Positions 1 through 7,512 of a stretch of DNA of 8,302 bases are shown here, in pieces. The notes beneath the pieces are model-generated. The model was not told where the DNA came from and did no database searches. It worked only from the letters and a program-made list of their open reading frames with translations. A program made the translations under genes and the position numbers. Numbering within the stretch: the first letter of the stretch is position 1; the number at the start of each line of letters is the position of its first letter. The stretch is from Saprospiraceae bacterium (GTDB lineage Bacteria > Bacteroidota > Bacteroidia > Chitinophagales > Saprospiraceae). The DNA is taken from positions 1 to 8,302 of the forward strand of contig JAHDBO010000081.1 in NCBI GenBank assembly GCA_020630355.1. Direction: 5' to 3'.

Positions 1-704
1 ATGCGTATAAATCTATTTATGAATCTTTTGATTTGGCTGGACCAAGCAATGAGTGCCGCGTCAATGTCATCCCGATTCACTCCGAAGCCTTGACAGAAGA
101 AAATGTAGCGGATAGGTTAGCCGAATTGGATGGTATCTTGGTGGCGCCAGGCTTTGGAGAGCGAGGTATCAATGGAAAGCTGACCGCTATTAAATATGTG
201 CGGGAGAATAAGATTCCATTCTTTGGAATTTGTCTAGGAATGCAGTGTGCCGTCGTCGAATTTGCTCAAAATGTATTGGGAATCAAAGAAGCTTCCTCAA
301 CCGAGGTAAACCCTGATACAACCGAGCCCGTCATCAATATGATGGCAGAACAAAAAGCAATTACAGAACTGGGAGGGACGATGAGATTGGGGGCTTTTGA
401 TTGTGAAATCAAAAAGAAATCAAAGGCCTATGAAGTGTATAAAAAAACCAGAATAAGCGAGCGGCATCGTCATCGTTTTGAGTTCAATAATGCTTACTTG
501 GAGCAGATGGAAAAAGAAGGGATGTTGGCAACAGGAAAAAATCCAAAAACAAATCTTGTAGAGATTGTTGAACTGAAAAATCACCCTTGGTTCATTGGCG
601 TGCAGTTTCACCCGGAACTAAAAAGTACGGTTGAGCATCCTCATCCTTTGTTTGTTGGTTTTATCAAGGCTTGTATGAATTATCAAGCGATTAAATCTGA
701 GTAA
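1..704 (+). CDS. pyrG: CTP synthase, C-terminal glutaminase part (partial, 5' end outside window)
   Basis: CTP synthase makes CTP from UTP, ATP and glutamine in the cytoplasm. The gene enters from the left edge; the first whole codon is at 3-5, and the frame opens with AYKSIYESFDLAG, which belongs inside the protein, so the TTG at 33 is not a start. About 233 residues are visible of a family length near 540; the N-terminal synthase domain is missing. The class I glutamine amidotransferase domain is complete: the nucleophile Cys is in FGICLGMQ (Cys codon 231-233), ERHRHRFEFNN precedes the C-terminal part, and FHPELKS carries the catalytic His (609-611) and Glu (615-617). The TAA stop at 702-704 directly touches the bioD ATG, so the two are probably co-transcribed. 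There is no sign of damage. Identification is very secure. Confidence 0.97.
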   Translation, partial: AYKSIYESFDLAGPSNECRVNVIPIHSEALTEENVADRLAELDGILVAPGFGERGINGKLTAIKYVRENKIPFFGICLGMQCAVVEFAQNVLGIKEASSTEVNPDTTEPVINMMAEQKAITELGGTMRLGAFDCEIKKKSKAYEVYKKTRISERHRHRFEFNNAYLEQMEKEGMLATGKNPKTNLVEIVELKNHPWFIGVQFHPELKSTVEHPHPLFVGFIKACMNYQAIKSE

Positions 705-1319
705 ATGCAGTATTTTGTAAGTGGCATTGGAACGGAAGTCGGTAAGACGGTCGTATCGGCTATCTTGGTGGAATATCTCCAAGCAGACTACTGGAAGCCC
801 GTGCAAGCAGGTGATTTACACCATACCGATTCGATGAAAATCGAGGCATGGATTTCCAATGAAAAAACGACTATTCATCCCGAAGGTTTTCGGTTGAATA
901 CGCCTGCCTCTCCTCATTATGCAGCGGCTGTAGATGGTGTGCATATCAGTTTGGATGACTTCGAATTGCCAGCTACCGATAACGATTTGATTGTAGAAGG
1001 GGCGGGTGGTCTGATGGTGCCTTTGAATGAGGAAGATTTGATGATCGACCTGATGGCAAAAATGGGCTTGCCCGTGATTTTGGTTTCTAGGAATTATCTA
1101 GGAAGTATCAACCACACGTTGCTAAGTATAGAAGTATTGCAAAAAAGAAATATTCCTATTGCTGGTATTATTTTTAATGGAGAAAAAACACCGTCGACCG
1201 AGTCCGTCATTGAAAAATGGAGTGGTGTGCCCATCATTGGAAATATTCCTGAGTTAGAAACGGTAAACCAAGCGTCCATCAAAGCATTGGTAGAAAAACG
1301 GCAACTCCGTTTTCCGTGA
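705..1319 (+). CDS. bioD: ATP-dependent dethiobiotin synthetase
   Basis: BioD closes the ureido ring of 7,8-diaminopelargonate with CO2 and ATP, the penultimate step of biotin synthesis, in the cytoplasm. The product has 204 residues, slightly shorter than the E. coli enzyme (about 225). The P-loop is at residues 7-16 (GIGTEVGKTV), the conserved WKPVQAG is at 30-36, FRLNTPASPHYAA follows, and the EGAGGLMVPL loop is in mid-protein; RNYLGSINHTLLSIE is also typical. The ATG at 705 lies immediately after the pyrG TAA with no spacer and no Shine-Dalgarno site, and it places the P-loop at the usual distance from the N-terminus. The TGA stop overlaps the psuG start by four bases. No other bio gene is in the window, so the rest of the pathway must be elsewhere. 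Its partners pyrG and psuG have no obvious pathway link to biotin. Confidence 0.95.
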   Translation: MQYFVSGIGTEVGKTVVSAILVEYLQADYWKPVQAGDLHHTDSMKIEAWISNEKTTIHPEGFRLNTPASPHYAAAVDGVHISLDDFELPATDNDLIVEGAGGLMVPLNEEDLMIDLMAKMGLPVILVSRNYLGSINHTLLSIEVLQKRNIPIAGIIFNGEKTPSTESVIEKWSGVPIIGNIPELETVNQASIKALVEKRQLRFP

Positions 1320-2233
1320 AGGAAATCAATATAAAATATAGTCAAGCGGTAAAAGAAGCACTAGAAAAAGGGCTCCCTGTATTGGCTTTGGAGTCTACCA
1401 TTATAGCCCACGGGATGCCTTATCCTGAGAATGTAGCCACCGCTATACGTGTTGAGGAAATCGCGCGAGAACATGGAGCTGTTCCTGCAACTATTGCTAT
1501 CATAGGTGGTCAACTTTGCGCTGGTTTGGAAAAGAAAGAGATAGAACGCCTAGGAAAAGCGGGATATAAAGTGCCTAAAGTCAGCCGCAGGGATATACCT
1601 TTTGTTATGGCAAGTGGCGGTATGGGTGCGACAACGGTTGCCTCGACCATGATTATTGCTGCCATGGCAGGTATTCCTGTTTTTGCTACGGGGGGTATTG
1701 GCGGGGTGCACCGTGGTGCTGAAAAGACGATGGACGTTTCTGCTGATTTGGAAGAATTGGCGAGGACGAATGTGGCAGTCGTTTCGGCTGGGGCAAAGTC
1801 AATATTAGATTTAAAGTTGACGCTTGAATACTTAGAAACAAAGGGCGTTCCTGTCGTGGGTTTTGGAACAGACGAGTTTCCAGCTTTTTATACCCGAAAA
1901 AGCGGTCTAGGGGTCGATTATCGGATTGATGATGTTGCTTATTTGGCGAAAGCCTTACATTTGAAATGGTCTGCTGGAATAGAAGGTGGCGTTTTAGTCG
2001 CTAACCCAATTCCCGAAGCGGTTGGAATGGAATTTGAGCAAGTGGAAGAAGCCATTCAAATCGCTATACAAGATGCAGATAGGCTAGATTACGAAGGTAA
2101 AAGGTTGACTCCGTATTTACTAGGGCGCATCAAGGAATTGACCGATGGAAAAAGCCTGGAAGCCAATATGCAGTTGGTATTTAACAATGTAAAGCTGGGC
2201 GCTCAGCTAGCGGTTGCTTATTCAAAACTCTGA
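1316..2233 (+). CDS. psuG: Pseudouridine-5'-phosphate glycosidase
   Basis: PsuG reversibly splits the C-C glycosidic bond of pseudouridine 5'-phosphate to uracil and ribose 5-phosphate, allowing pseudouridine from RNA turnover to be reused. The product has 305 residues, close to the family length of about 310. ESTIIAHGMPYPEN (Glu26), ASGGMGATTVAST (99-111), GGIGGVHRGAEKTMDVSADLEEL with Asp144, and SAGAKSILD with Lys161 fit the active site known from E. coli PsuG (Glu31, Asp149, Lys166 from memory, a constant offset of five). The start is GTG 1316-1318, overlapping the bioD stop as GTGA; it gives an N-terminus of normal length, and the first in-frame ATG would remove the catalytic Glu. The overlap suggests translational coupling. 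No pseudouridine kinase gene (psuK), its usual partner, is present beside it. The 3' end overlaps a convergent gene by 16 bp. Confidence 0.95.
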   Translation: MKEINIKYSQAVKEALEKGLPVLALESTIIAHGMPYPENVATAIRVEEIAREHGAVPATIAIIGGQLCAGLEKKEIERLGKAGYKVPKVSRRDIPFVMASGGMGATTVASTMIIAAMAGIPVFATGGIGGVHRGAEKTMDVSADLEELARTNVAVVSAGAKSILDLKLTLEYLETKGVPVVGFGTDEFPAFYTRKSGLGVDYRIDDVAYLAKALHLKWSAGIEGGVLVANPIPEAVGMEFEQVEEAIQIAIQDADRLDYEGKRLTPYLLGRIKELTDGKSLEANMQLVFNNVKLGAQLAVAYSKL

Positions 2234-3003
2234 GGAAGTTCGGCTTGAGCAGCATTATAAATGTTGACTCTTATTTTCCAAGTACCTGCTGTTTTCGTTA
2301 GTATATAAATTTGCTCATTGACTACATTGTAACCATAATCATATCTTTTGCGCTTAGGATGGTACCAGCTCAGATACCAATATTCTTTTGTTGTTACAAT
2401 GATTTCATTTTCGATTTCCTCCTTGAGTTGTACCTCTAGCAGTTCAAATGTAGAGGGGTTGTTCTTGTTTTGCAAGGTGTGGTTCTTTGATTTTACCGTT
2501 TCTAAAGTCGCTAGTATTTTTTTGAAGGCAGAGCCATCTGTATCGAAGTATTTTGCTAGGCTTGAGCTATCTATTTTAGGAACATTTTTATAAGCATTAA
2601 ATTCTGCTTGCAGTGCGTTTTGGATAAGCTGTTTGATATCTTGGATAGAAAAAACACCTCTTAATGATTGCAAATAATCTCTCGATAAAGCGTTCCAATC
2701 CTCATATCCAGCAACAATACTCAGTTTGTTGAGTGTTTTCTGCCGACGGCCATCGATAGGTATTGGTATAGTATAGCCATGTTTAAAAATACGCTCTAGG
2801 GTACTGACCGATATGGTTGTTCCTAGTGTGTTTTTTTGTTCAGCGCTGAGTTTTGACTCTAGAGACCTACTCAAAGCTTTCGCAAAAGCCGCATAATGGC
2901 TCTGCTTCCATTGTAGGTTTTTGGATAGGCCTACCTGCTTTGTAAGAGGGTGTTCGTACAAAATAGATTTGAGTCGCTCCAGTAATAACTTATTATAGTC
3001 CAT
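2218..3003 (-). CDS. Hypothetical protein with putative HTH-like N-terminus and aromatic-rich C-terminal domain
   Basis: I do not recognise a named family. The 261-residue product has no signal peptide or membrane segment, so it is probably cytoplasmic. Residues 62-106 contain ISVSTLERIF, TLNKLSIVAGYEDWNAL, a pattern I associate with a Bacteroidota N-terminal module of helix-turn-helix character (a stretch like 'serine-x-x-thr-leu-x-arg-ile-phe' followed by 'tyr-x-asp-trp'). Residues about 120-250 form a second domain with an alpha-rich first half and a beta-like, aromatic second half (EYWYLSWYHP, YDYGYNVVNEQIYIL, TWKIRVNIYN). This resembles small NTF2/SnoaL- or IMS-like folds, but that is only a guess. 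DNA binding is unproven. The ATG at 3001-3003 is followed by an ordinary polar N-terminus. The 3' end overlaps psuG convergently by 16 bp, and a perfect 12-bp inverted repeat lies 12 bp upstream of the start. The gene looks more AT-rich than its neighbours by eye. Confidence 0.8.
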   Translation of the reverse strand: MDYNKLLLERLKSILYEHPLTKQVGLSKNLQWKQSHYAAFAKALSRSLESKLSAEQKNTLGTTISVSTLERIFKHGYTIPIPIDGRRQKTLNKLSIVAGYEDWNALSRDYLQSLRGVFSIQDIKQLIQNALQAEFNAYKNVPKIDSSSLAKYFDTDGSAFKKILATLETVKSKNHTLQNKNNPSTFELLEVQLKEEIENEIIVTTKEYWYLSWYHPKRKRYDYGYNVVNEQIYILTKTAGTWKIRVNIYNAAQAELPQSFE

Positions 3004-3015
3004 GCTAAATGGAAA

Positions 3016-3059
3016 AAAGTGTTCTTAAAAACGAATACTAGTAAAAATAAGAACACTTT
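3016..3059. promoter_or_regulatory. Perfect 12-bp inverted repeat before the hypothetical gene
   Basis: The arms are 3016-3027 (AAAGTGTTCTTA) and 3048-3059 (TAAGAACACTTT), exact reverse complements, separated by a 20-base AT-rich spacer. The near arm is only 12 bp from the ATG of the minus-strand gene that ends at 3003. It could be a two-site operator for a dimeric regulator, possibly the adjacent putative HTH protein, or a stem in the leader of its mRNA. There is no U-tract on the downstream (minus) side suited to an intrinsic terminator. The repeat itself is directly visible; the role is inferred. Confidence 0.55.
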
Positions 3060-3207
3060 ATGAACAATTTCAAATTGAAGAAAAGTTTTTATCTAGTTTA
3101 TATTTATGGTGTAGTAGTGTTGAGGCCAAAAAATCGTAACTCCAAAAAACGTTTCTTTCTGGATACGAAAATTGGTCTTAAGTAGTTTTACTTTGCTAAA
3201 TGTGTCC

Positions 3208-3249
3208 AACAGCAAGTGTCCAATGGGGGGCTTGCTGTTTTTTCTTTTA
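3208..3249 (+). terminator. Terminator-like hairpin with T-tract, plus strand
   Basis: AACAGCAAG (3208-3216) pairs perfectly with CTTGCTGTT (3231-3239) around a 14-base loop, and the right arm runs straight into a tract of T interrupted by one C (to 3248). This is the form of an intrinsic terminator read on the plus strand. No plus-strand gene ends nearby (psuG stops about 975 bp upstream and a minus-strand gene intervenes), so it would stop read-through antisense transcription or act as a leader attenuator ahead of the methyltransferase gene. The stem is of moderate strength and the loop is long. Confidence 0.5.
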
Positions 3250-3261
3250 ATGCGCTTGTGT

Positions 3262-3269
3262 TACTTTTG
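3262..3269 (+). promoter_or_regulatory. Candidate Bacteroidota -7 box before rsmF
   Basis: TACTTTTG matches all six fixed positions of the Bacteroidota primary sigma factor -7 consensus TAnnTTTG. The matching -33 element (TTTG or TTG about 17-23 bp upstream) is not convincing; only the T-tract of the hairpin lies there, and the nearest TTG (3232-3234) is about 27 bp away. The box ends three bases before the ATG at 3273, so transcription would begin at or just inside the start codon, implying a leaderless message. A chance match is possible in such T-rich DNA. Confidence 0.35.
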
Positions 3270-3272
3270 CAG

Positions 3273-4646
3273 ATGGAATTTCCCAAACCTTTTGTAGAAC
3301 AAGTAGAGCGACTATTGGCAGCGGATTCGAGGGTTTATTTTGATGCGCTCCAAGAGAAACCGCCTATAAGCATTCGTTGCAATCCAGACAAATATAGTGG
3401 TGAAGTTGAATTGGACGAAGTGCTTTGGTGCCAAGGTGCTTATTATTTGCCCGAGCGAAAATCTTTTACACTAGACCCCTCTTTCCATGCGGGAAGCTAC
3501 TATGTGCAGGAGGCTTCGTCCATGGTCTTAGATTATTGCTTTCGAGAAGCCTTAGATTTATCTCGGTCACTTAGGGCACTAGATTTATGCGCTGCCCCTG
3601 GGGGGAAATCGACACTGATGGCAAGTCTGCTTAACAAAGAAAGCTTGTTGGTTTCGAATGAGGTGATTTATTCTAGGTTTCATATCCTTACGGAAAATAT
3701 GAGCAAATGGGGGCGGCCCAATGTATTGCTGAGCAATCACGATAGCCAAGATTTTTTGAGCTTGCCGAGTTGTTTTGATGCAATATTGGTAGATGCACCT
3801 TGTTCTGGCGAGGGTCTGTTCCGAAAACAGCCTAGTGCAGTAGAAGAATGGTCTCCTGATAATGTTCAACTTTGTGCTGGGCGACAACGACGGATTTTAG
3901 CAAATGTGATTCCTTCCTTGAAGGCAGGCGGTGTGCTTTGTTATAGTACCTGCACGATGAACCAAAAAGAAAATGAGGAGAATGTGAAATGGATGCAAGA
4001 GACTTTTGGTCTAGAAGTGATTGAGTTCGCTTTTCCTGAAGATTGGGGGCTAAGCGATAGTTTTCCTGAAAAAGGCTTGGGCTACAGGATGTATCCGCAC
4101 AAGGTAAGAGGGGAGGGTTTCTTTTTTTGTTTTTTGAGAAAAAAAGGCACGGTCGATGTTCATATTAAAAAGAGAAAACGTCCGCTTAGAAGCCAATCCC
4201 ATTTCACGAAAGTGGATAAAAAGTCAACTGCGTTGCTTGCGGCTTATCTGAACTCGCCAAGGGACTTTTCTTTTTATGAAAATGAGAAAAAAAATGTTTT
4301 CGCCCTACCCGTATCTGTCGAAGAAGAAGTAGTAGATATTATCAATATATTGAAACGAAGTCGGCCTGTCTTGGAAGTGGGAACAATAAAGCATCAAAAA
4401 CTAATCCCAGCGGCAGCACTAGCATTGAGTAATGTACTCGCCCAAGAACTCCCAAGGATAAATGTAACAAAAAAAGATGCCCTTTTATATCTAAAGAAAG
4501 AAGCTTTGCGAGAAGAATATGCTATTGAAAACGGATGGGCAATTATCGAGTTTGATGGGTTGACTTTAGGTTGGGTGAAGGTGTTGCCCAATCGGATGAA
4601 CAATTATTATCCCAAAGAATGGCGCATCAGAATGTCGATTGATTGA
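3273..4646 (+). CDS. rsmF: RsmF/YebU-like rRNA cytosine-C5 methyltransferase
   Basis: This enzyme transfers a methyl group from S-adenosylmethionine to C5 of a cytosine in RNA; E. coli RsmF modifies C1407 of 16S rRNA. The product has 457 residues (E. coli about 479). SAM-binding motif I is DLCAAPGGKST at 104-114, motif IV is DAPCSGEG at 174-181 with Cys177, and motif VI is STCT with the catalytic Cys227; both cysteines expected of RNA m5C methyltransferases are present. The C-terminal region, from about residue 300, ends in GWAIIEFDGLTLGWVKVLPNR and NNYYPKEWR, like the PUA-like domain of the RsmF group, which separates it from RsmB. The ATG at 3273 gives MEFPKPFVEQVERLL, the normal N-terminus; the in-frame GTG at 3216 would add 19 residues encoded by the hairpin region and is rejected. 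The exact target nucleotide is inferred from the family. It stands alone and converges with sucA. Confidence 0.88.
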   Translation: MEFPKPFVEQVERLLAADSRVYFDALQEKPPISIRCNPDKYSGEVELDEVLWCQGAYYLPERKSFTLDPSFHAGSYYVQEASSMVLDYCFREALDLSRSLRALDLCAAPGGKSTLMASLLNKESLLVSNEVIYSRFHILTENMSKWGRPNVLLSNHDSQDFLSLPSCFDAILVDAPCSGEGLFRKQPSAVEEWSPDNVQLCAGRQRRILANVIPSLKAGGVLCYSTCTMNQKENEENVKWMQETFGLEVIEFAFPEDWGLSDSFPEKGLGYRMYPHKVRGEGFFFCFLRKKGTVDVHIKKRKRPLRSQSHFTKVDKKSTALLAAYLNSPRDFSFYENEKKNVFALPVSVEEEVVDIINILKRSRPVLEVGTIKHQKLIPAAALALSNVLAQELPRINVTKKDALLYLKKEALREEYAIENGWAIIEFDGLTLGWVKVLPNRMNNYYPKEWRIRMSID

Positions 4647-4663
4647 TTCTCGTCGAATAAGAA

Positions 4664-4697
4664 ATCCCGAATTTTCAAGTCATTGAAAATTCGGGAT
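4664..4697. terminator. Strong convergent hairpin between rsmF and sucA, probably bidirectional terminator
   Basis: A perfect 15-bp stem (4664-4678, ATCCCGAATTTTCAA, with 4683-4697) closes a 4-base loop in the 75-bp gap between two convergent stop codons. On the minus strand the stem is followed by TTTCTTATT, a reasonable U-rich tail for terminating sucA. On the plus strand the sequence after the stem (AACTGG) lacks a T-tract, so termination of rsmF there would be weaker or factor-assisted. Position and symmetry make a shared terminator the most likely role. Confidence 0.85.
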
Positions 4698-4721
4698 AAC
4701 TGGAAATAAAAATCAATACTG

Positions 4722-7466
4722 TTAGGCGAAAGCCATATCAATTATAGCTTGTTGTTCGATATCATGCACTTTTTTGAAGCCTGTCGCAGGAGAAGCCGAT
4801 GATTTTCTAGAAATCAACTCAATATCTGCATTGCGATAGAATGACCAAAAGTACTGCCAAGCGCCCATATTAGAGGGTTCTTCTTGTACCCAGTAAGCTT
4901 TGGCTGATTTGTATTTTTCGTCCACCAGTTGATTGAGTTGCTCTAGTGGGAATGGATATAATTGTTCCAAACGGATGATGGCAACATCTTGGCGGTTTTC
5001 TTCTCTCTTTCGCTTCAATAAGTCGTAGTAAATCTTACCCGTACAGAACAAAACACGTTCGACTTTTTTCGCCTTTGCTTTAGTCGGATAATCCTCGTCG
5101 TCATAAATTTCTTGGAAGCGGTTCCCTGGTTCGAAATCAGTGATATTAGAAATACACTCTGGATGACGAAGGAGTGATTTAGGGGACATTACAATCAATG
5201 GCTTTCGGAATGGACGTGCCAATTGTCTTCTTAATAAGTGGAAGAAGTTGGCAGGTTTGGTCACATTGCAAACCGACATATTAAATTCCGCACACATCTG
5301 TAAGAAACGCTCCAATCGGGCGCTGGAGTGCTCTGGCCCTTGTCCCTCGTACCCGTGTGGAAGCAACATGACGAGTCCGCTCATGCGTCGCCATTTACTT
5401 TCTGCGGCAGAGATGTATTGGTCGACTATGGTCTGCGCGCCATTGTAGAAATCCCCAAATTGTGCTTCCCAAATCACTAAATTATCTGGCGTTGCCATAG
5501 AATAACCATACTCAAAACCAAGGACAGCAAACTCTGATAATAGCGAGTTGAAAATGCGGTATTCCCCTTGGTCTTCCGACATTCCGCTCAAGCGGTTGTA
5601 TTCTTCATAAGTCTTACTGTCTCGCAACACGGCATGGCGGTGGGAGAAAGTGCCTCGTTTGACATCCTGTCCGGTCATACGGACATCCCGACCTTCTAGC
5701 AGGAGGGAACCGTAAGCGAGCAATTCACCCATTGCCCAATCCATATTGTTGTCGGCTAGAAGCTTTTTCTTGCCTTTAAATAAGCGATTGACCTTGCCAA
5801 GCGGGGTGAAGTTTTCGGGCAAAGTCATCAAGTGGTCAACAATTTTATCTAATGTCTTTCTTTCTACACCTGTGTCTGGAGAAGGGAAATAATCCTTTGG
5901 GTCCATGACGTTTTTATTTAGTTTACGCCATGCTTGTTCTGGTTCTTGATATTTGTAAGACATTTTAGTTTCCTTGACCATATCCAAGCGTTCTTGGAGT
6001 TTATCCCAGAAAACTTGTTCTAATTCTTCCGCCTCTTTCTTTGTGATCGAGCCCCATTCTACCAGCTGGTCTGCATATACTTCTCGAGGGTTTTTGTGAG
6101 AATCGATGTACTTGTACATCTCTGGTTGAGTGAATTTGGGGTCATCTCCTTCGTTGTGCCCATGACGTCGGTAACAGACCATGTCAATAAAGACGTCACT
6201 ATTGAATTTTTGGCGATATTCCGTTGCCAGTTCAACTGCGAAAACAACCGCTTCTGGGTCATCCCCATTGATATGGAAAACAGGTGCCTGCACCACATTC
6301 GCTGCGGCGGTACAATAGGTTGAAGAACGGGCATCTTCAAAATCCGTTGTAAATCCAATTTGGTTATTAATCACAAAATGAATCGTCCCACCTGTTTTGT
6401 AGCCGTCTAGTTGACTCATTTGGACGGTTTCATAGACGACTCCCTGGCCGGCCACAGCGGCATCTCCATGGATTAGAATGGGCAGGATTTTATCATGATC
6501 CCCATTGTATAAGATGTCCGATTTAGCCCTGGCAAAACCTTCTACAACGGGGTCAACCGATTCTAGGTGAGAAGGATTTGGCACAAGTTTTAAATGTACG
6601 TCTTTGCCACTTGCTGTTTCCACTATAGCGGAGTAACCCAAGTGGTACTTTACGTCACCATCCCCAAAGCTTAAATCTGGCATTACCGTTCCCTCGAACT
6701 CATTGAATATCTGTTCGTAGGTTTTTTGCATGATGTTGACAAGGACGTTCAAGCGTCCACGATGCGCCATACCTATAATGACTTCTTCTACTTTGTCATC
6801 GACCGCTTTGTTGATAATAGCATCCAATGCGGCAATCGCTGTTTCACCACCTTCAAGTGAAAAACGCTTTTGACCCGTATATTTAGTATGTAAGAATTTT
6901 TCAAACACAACGGCATCATTGAGTTTGCTAAGGATTCTTTTCTTTTTTTCTTTTGAAAAACCCAGCGTAATCTCACGCCCTTCCATGCGAGTGCGCAACC
7001 AACGGCGTTTCTCCCTGTCTTGGATGTGATGGTACTCGATACCGATAGAATGGCAGTAGACCATATTTAAGTGGTCTATCAATTCCCGAAGCGTTGGGTT
7101 GTTAAGTCCCACTTCTTTCCCTATATAGAAACGAGTATCCAAATCAGCATCGCTAAGCCCAAAATCAGCTAAATTGAGGTGTGGTTTTCGGTCTCTTCTA
7201 TCTCGGATAGGGTTCGTTTTGGAAAGTAAGTGCCCTCTGTTTCGAAACCCTTTGATTAGAGAAAAGACTTGAAACTCTTTTGGGTTAATGGCAGAGCTGC
7301 TTGTTTCGCCTTCTGCATGACCATTCATGCTAGTACTAGCAAATTCAAAACCATCAAAAAAGACCCGCCATCCATCTTCTACAGAATTAGGGTCACTTTT
7401 GTATTGCTGGAACATCGCTTCAATAAAGGAGGGATGTGCATTGTAAACATAAGAGAAATCTCGCAT
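4722..7466 (-). CDS. sucA: 2-oxoglutarate dehydrogenase E1 component
   Basis: The thiamine-diphosphate-dependent E1 subunit decarboxylates 2-oxoglutarate in the TCA cycle and passes the succinyl group to the lipoyl E2 subunit. The product has 914 residues (E. coli 933). The N-terminus NAHPSFIEAMFQQY and WRVFFDGF (9-40) is the short conserved segment typical of OdhA/SucA. Next come GMAHRGRLN (232-240), VPNPSHLESVDPVVEG (295-310), the cofactor and Mg region HGDAAVAGQG (333-342) with NNQIGFTT (367-374), and CYRRHGHNEGDDP (431-443). The transketolase-like second half has FSHRHAV (607-613), WEAQFGDF (666-673) and HGYEGQGPEHSSARLER (704-720), ending with QEEPSNMGAW (861-870). All expected blocks are intact. 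ATG 7464-7466 gives a family-typical N-terminus; only a weak AGG precedes it. The E2 gene sucB is not downstream, where rsmF converges instead, so E2 must be encoded elsewhere. odhA is an equivalent name. Confidence 0.97.
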   Translation of the reverse strand: MRDFSYVYNAHPSFIEAMFQQYKSDPNSVEDGWRVFFDGFEFASTSMNGHAEGETSSSAINPKEFQVFSLIKGFRNRGHLLSKTNPIRDRRDRKPHLNLADFGLSDADLDTRFYIGKEVGLNNPTLRELIDHLNMVYCHSIGIEYHHIQDREKRRWLRTRMEGREITLGFSKEKKKRILSKLNDAVVFEKFLHTKYTGQKRFSLEGGETAIAALDAIINKAVDDKVEEVIIGMAHRGRLNVLVNIMQKTYEQIFNEFEGTVMPDLSFGDGDVKYHLGYSAIVETASGKDVHLKLVPNPSHLESVDPVVEGFARAKSDILYNGDHDKILPILIHGDAAVAGQGVVYETVQMSQLDGYKTGGTIHFVINNQIGFTTDFEDARSSTYCTAAANVVQAPVFHINGDDPEAVVFAVELATEYRQKFNSDVFIDMVCYRRHGHNEGDDPKFTQPEMYKYIDSHKNPREVYADQLVEWGSITKKEAEELEQVFWDKLQERLDMVKETKMSYKYQEPEQAWRKLNKNVMDPKDYFPSPDTGVERKTLDKIVDHLMTLPENFTPLGKVNRLFKGKKKLLADNNMDWAMGELLAYGSLLLEGRDVRMTGQDVKRGTFSHRHAVLRDSKTYEEYNRLSGMSEDQGEYRIFNSLLSEFAVLGFEYGYSMATPDNLVIWEAQFGDFYNGAQTIVDQYISAAESKWRRMSGLVMLLPHGYEGQGPEHSSARLERFLQMCAEFNMSVCNVTKPANFFHLLRRQLARPFRKPLIVMSPKSLLRHPECISNITDFEPGNRFQEIYDDEDYPTKAKAKKVERVLFCTGKIYYDLLKRKREENRQDVAIIRLEQLYPFPLEQLNQLVDEKYKSAKAYWVQEEPSNMGAWQYFWSFYRNADIELISRKSSASPATGFKKVHDIEQQAIIDMAFA

Positions 7467-7512
7467 GAGCCTGATTGGCTTTTATAATGAAATGAATGAT
7501 AAGAGATGGATG

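Noticed and set aside
33..35. TTG as start of the pyrG fragment
   Set aside because: The frame continues to the left edge with conserved CTP synthase residues (AYKSIYES), so the gene is simply cut by the window.
3071..3078. Minus-strand -7 box (TCAATTTG) for the hypothetical gene
   Set aside because: It has one mismatch to TAnnTTTG and no matching -33 element at a proper distance; too weak to list.
3216..3272. Upstream GTG extension of the methyltransferase with a hydrophobic, signal-like 19-residue leader
   Set aside because: The extension is encoded by the hairpin, its T-tract and the candidate -7 box; the family N-terminus begins at the ATG at 3273.
6059..6358. Open frames inside sucA on both strands, and similar ones inside pyrG, bioD, rsmF and def
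   Set aside because: They lie wholly within well-supported genes, have no recognisable protein features, and are shadows of the real frames.
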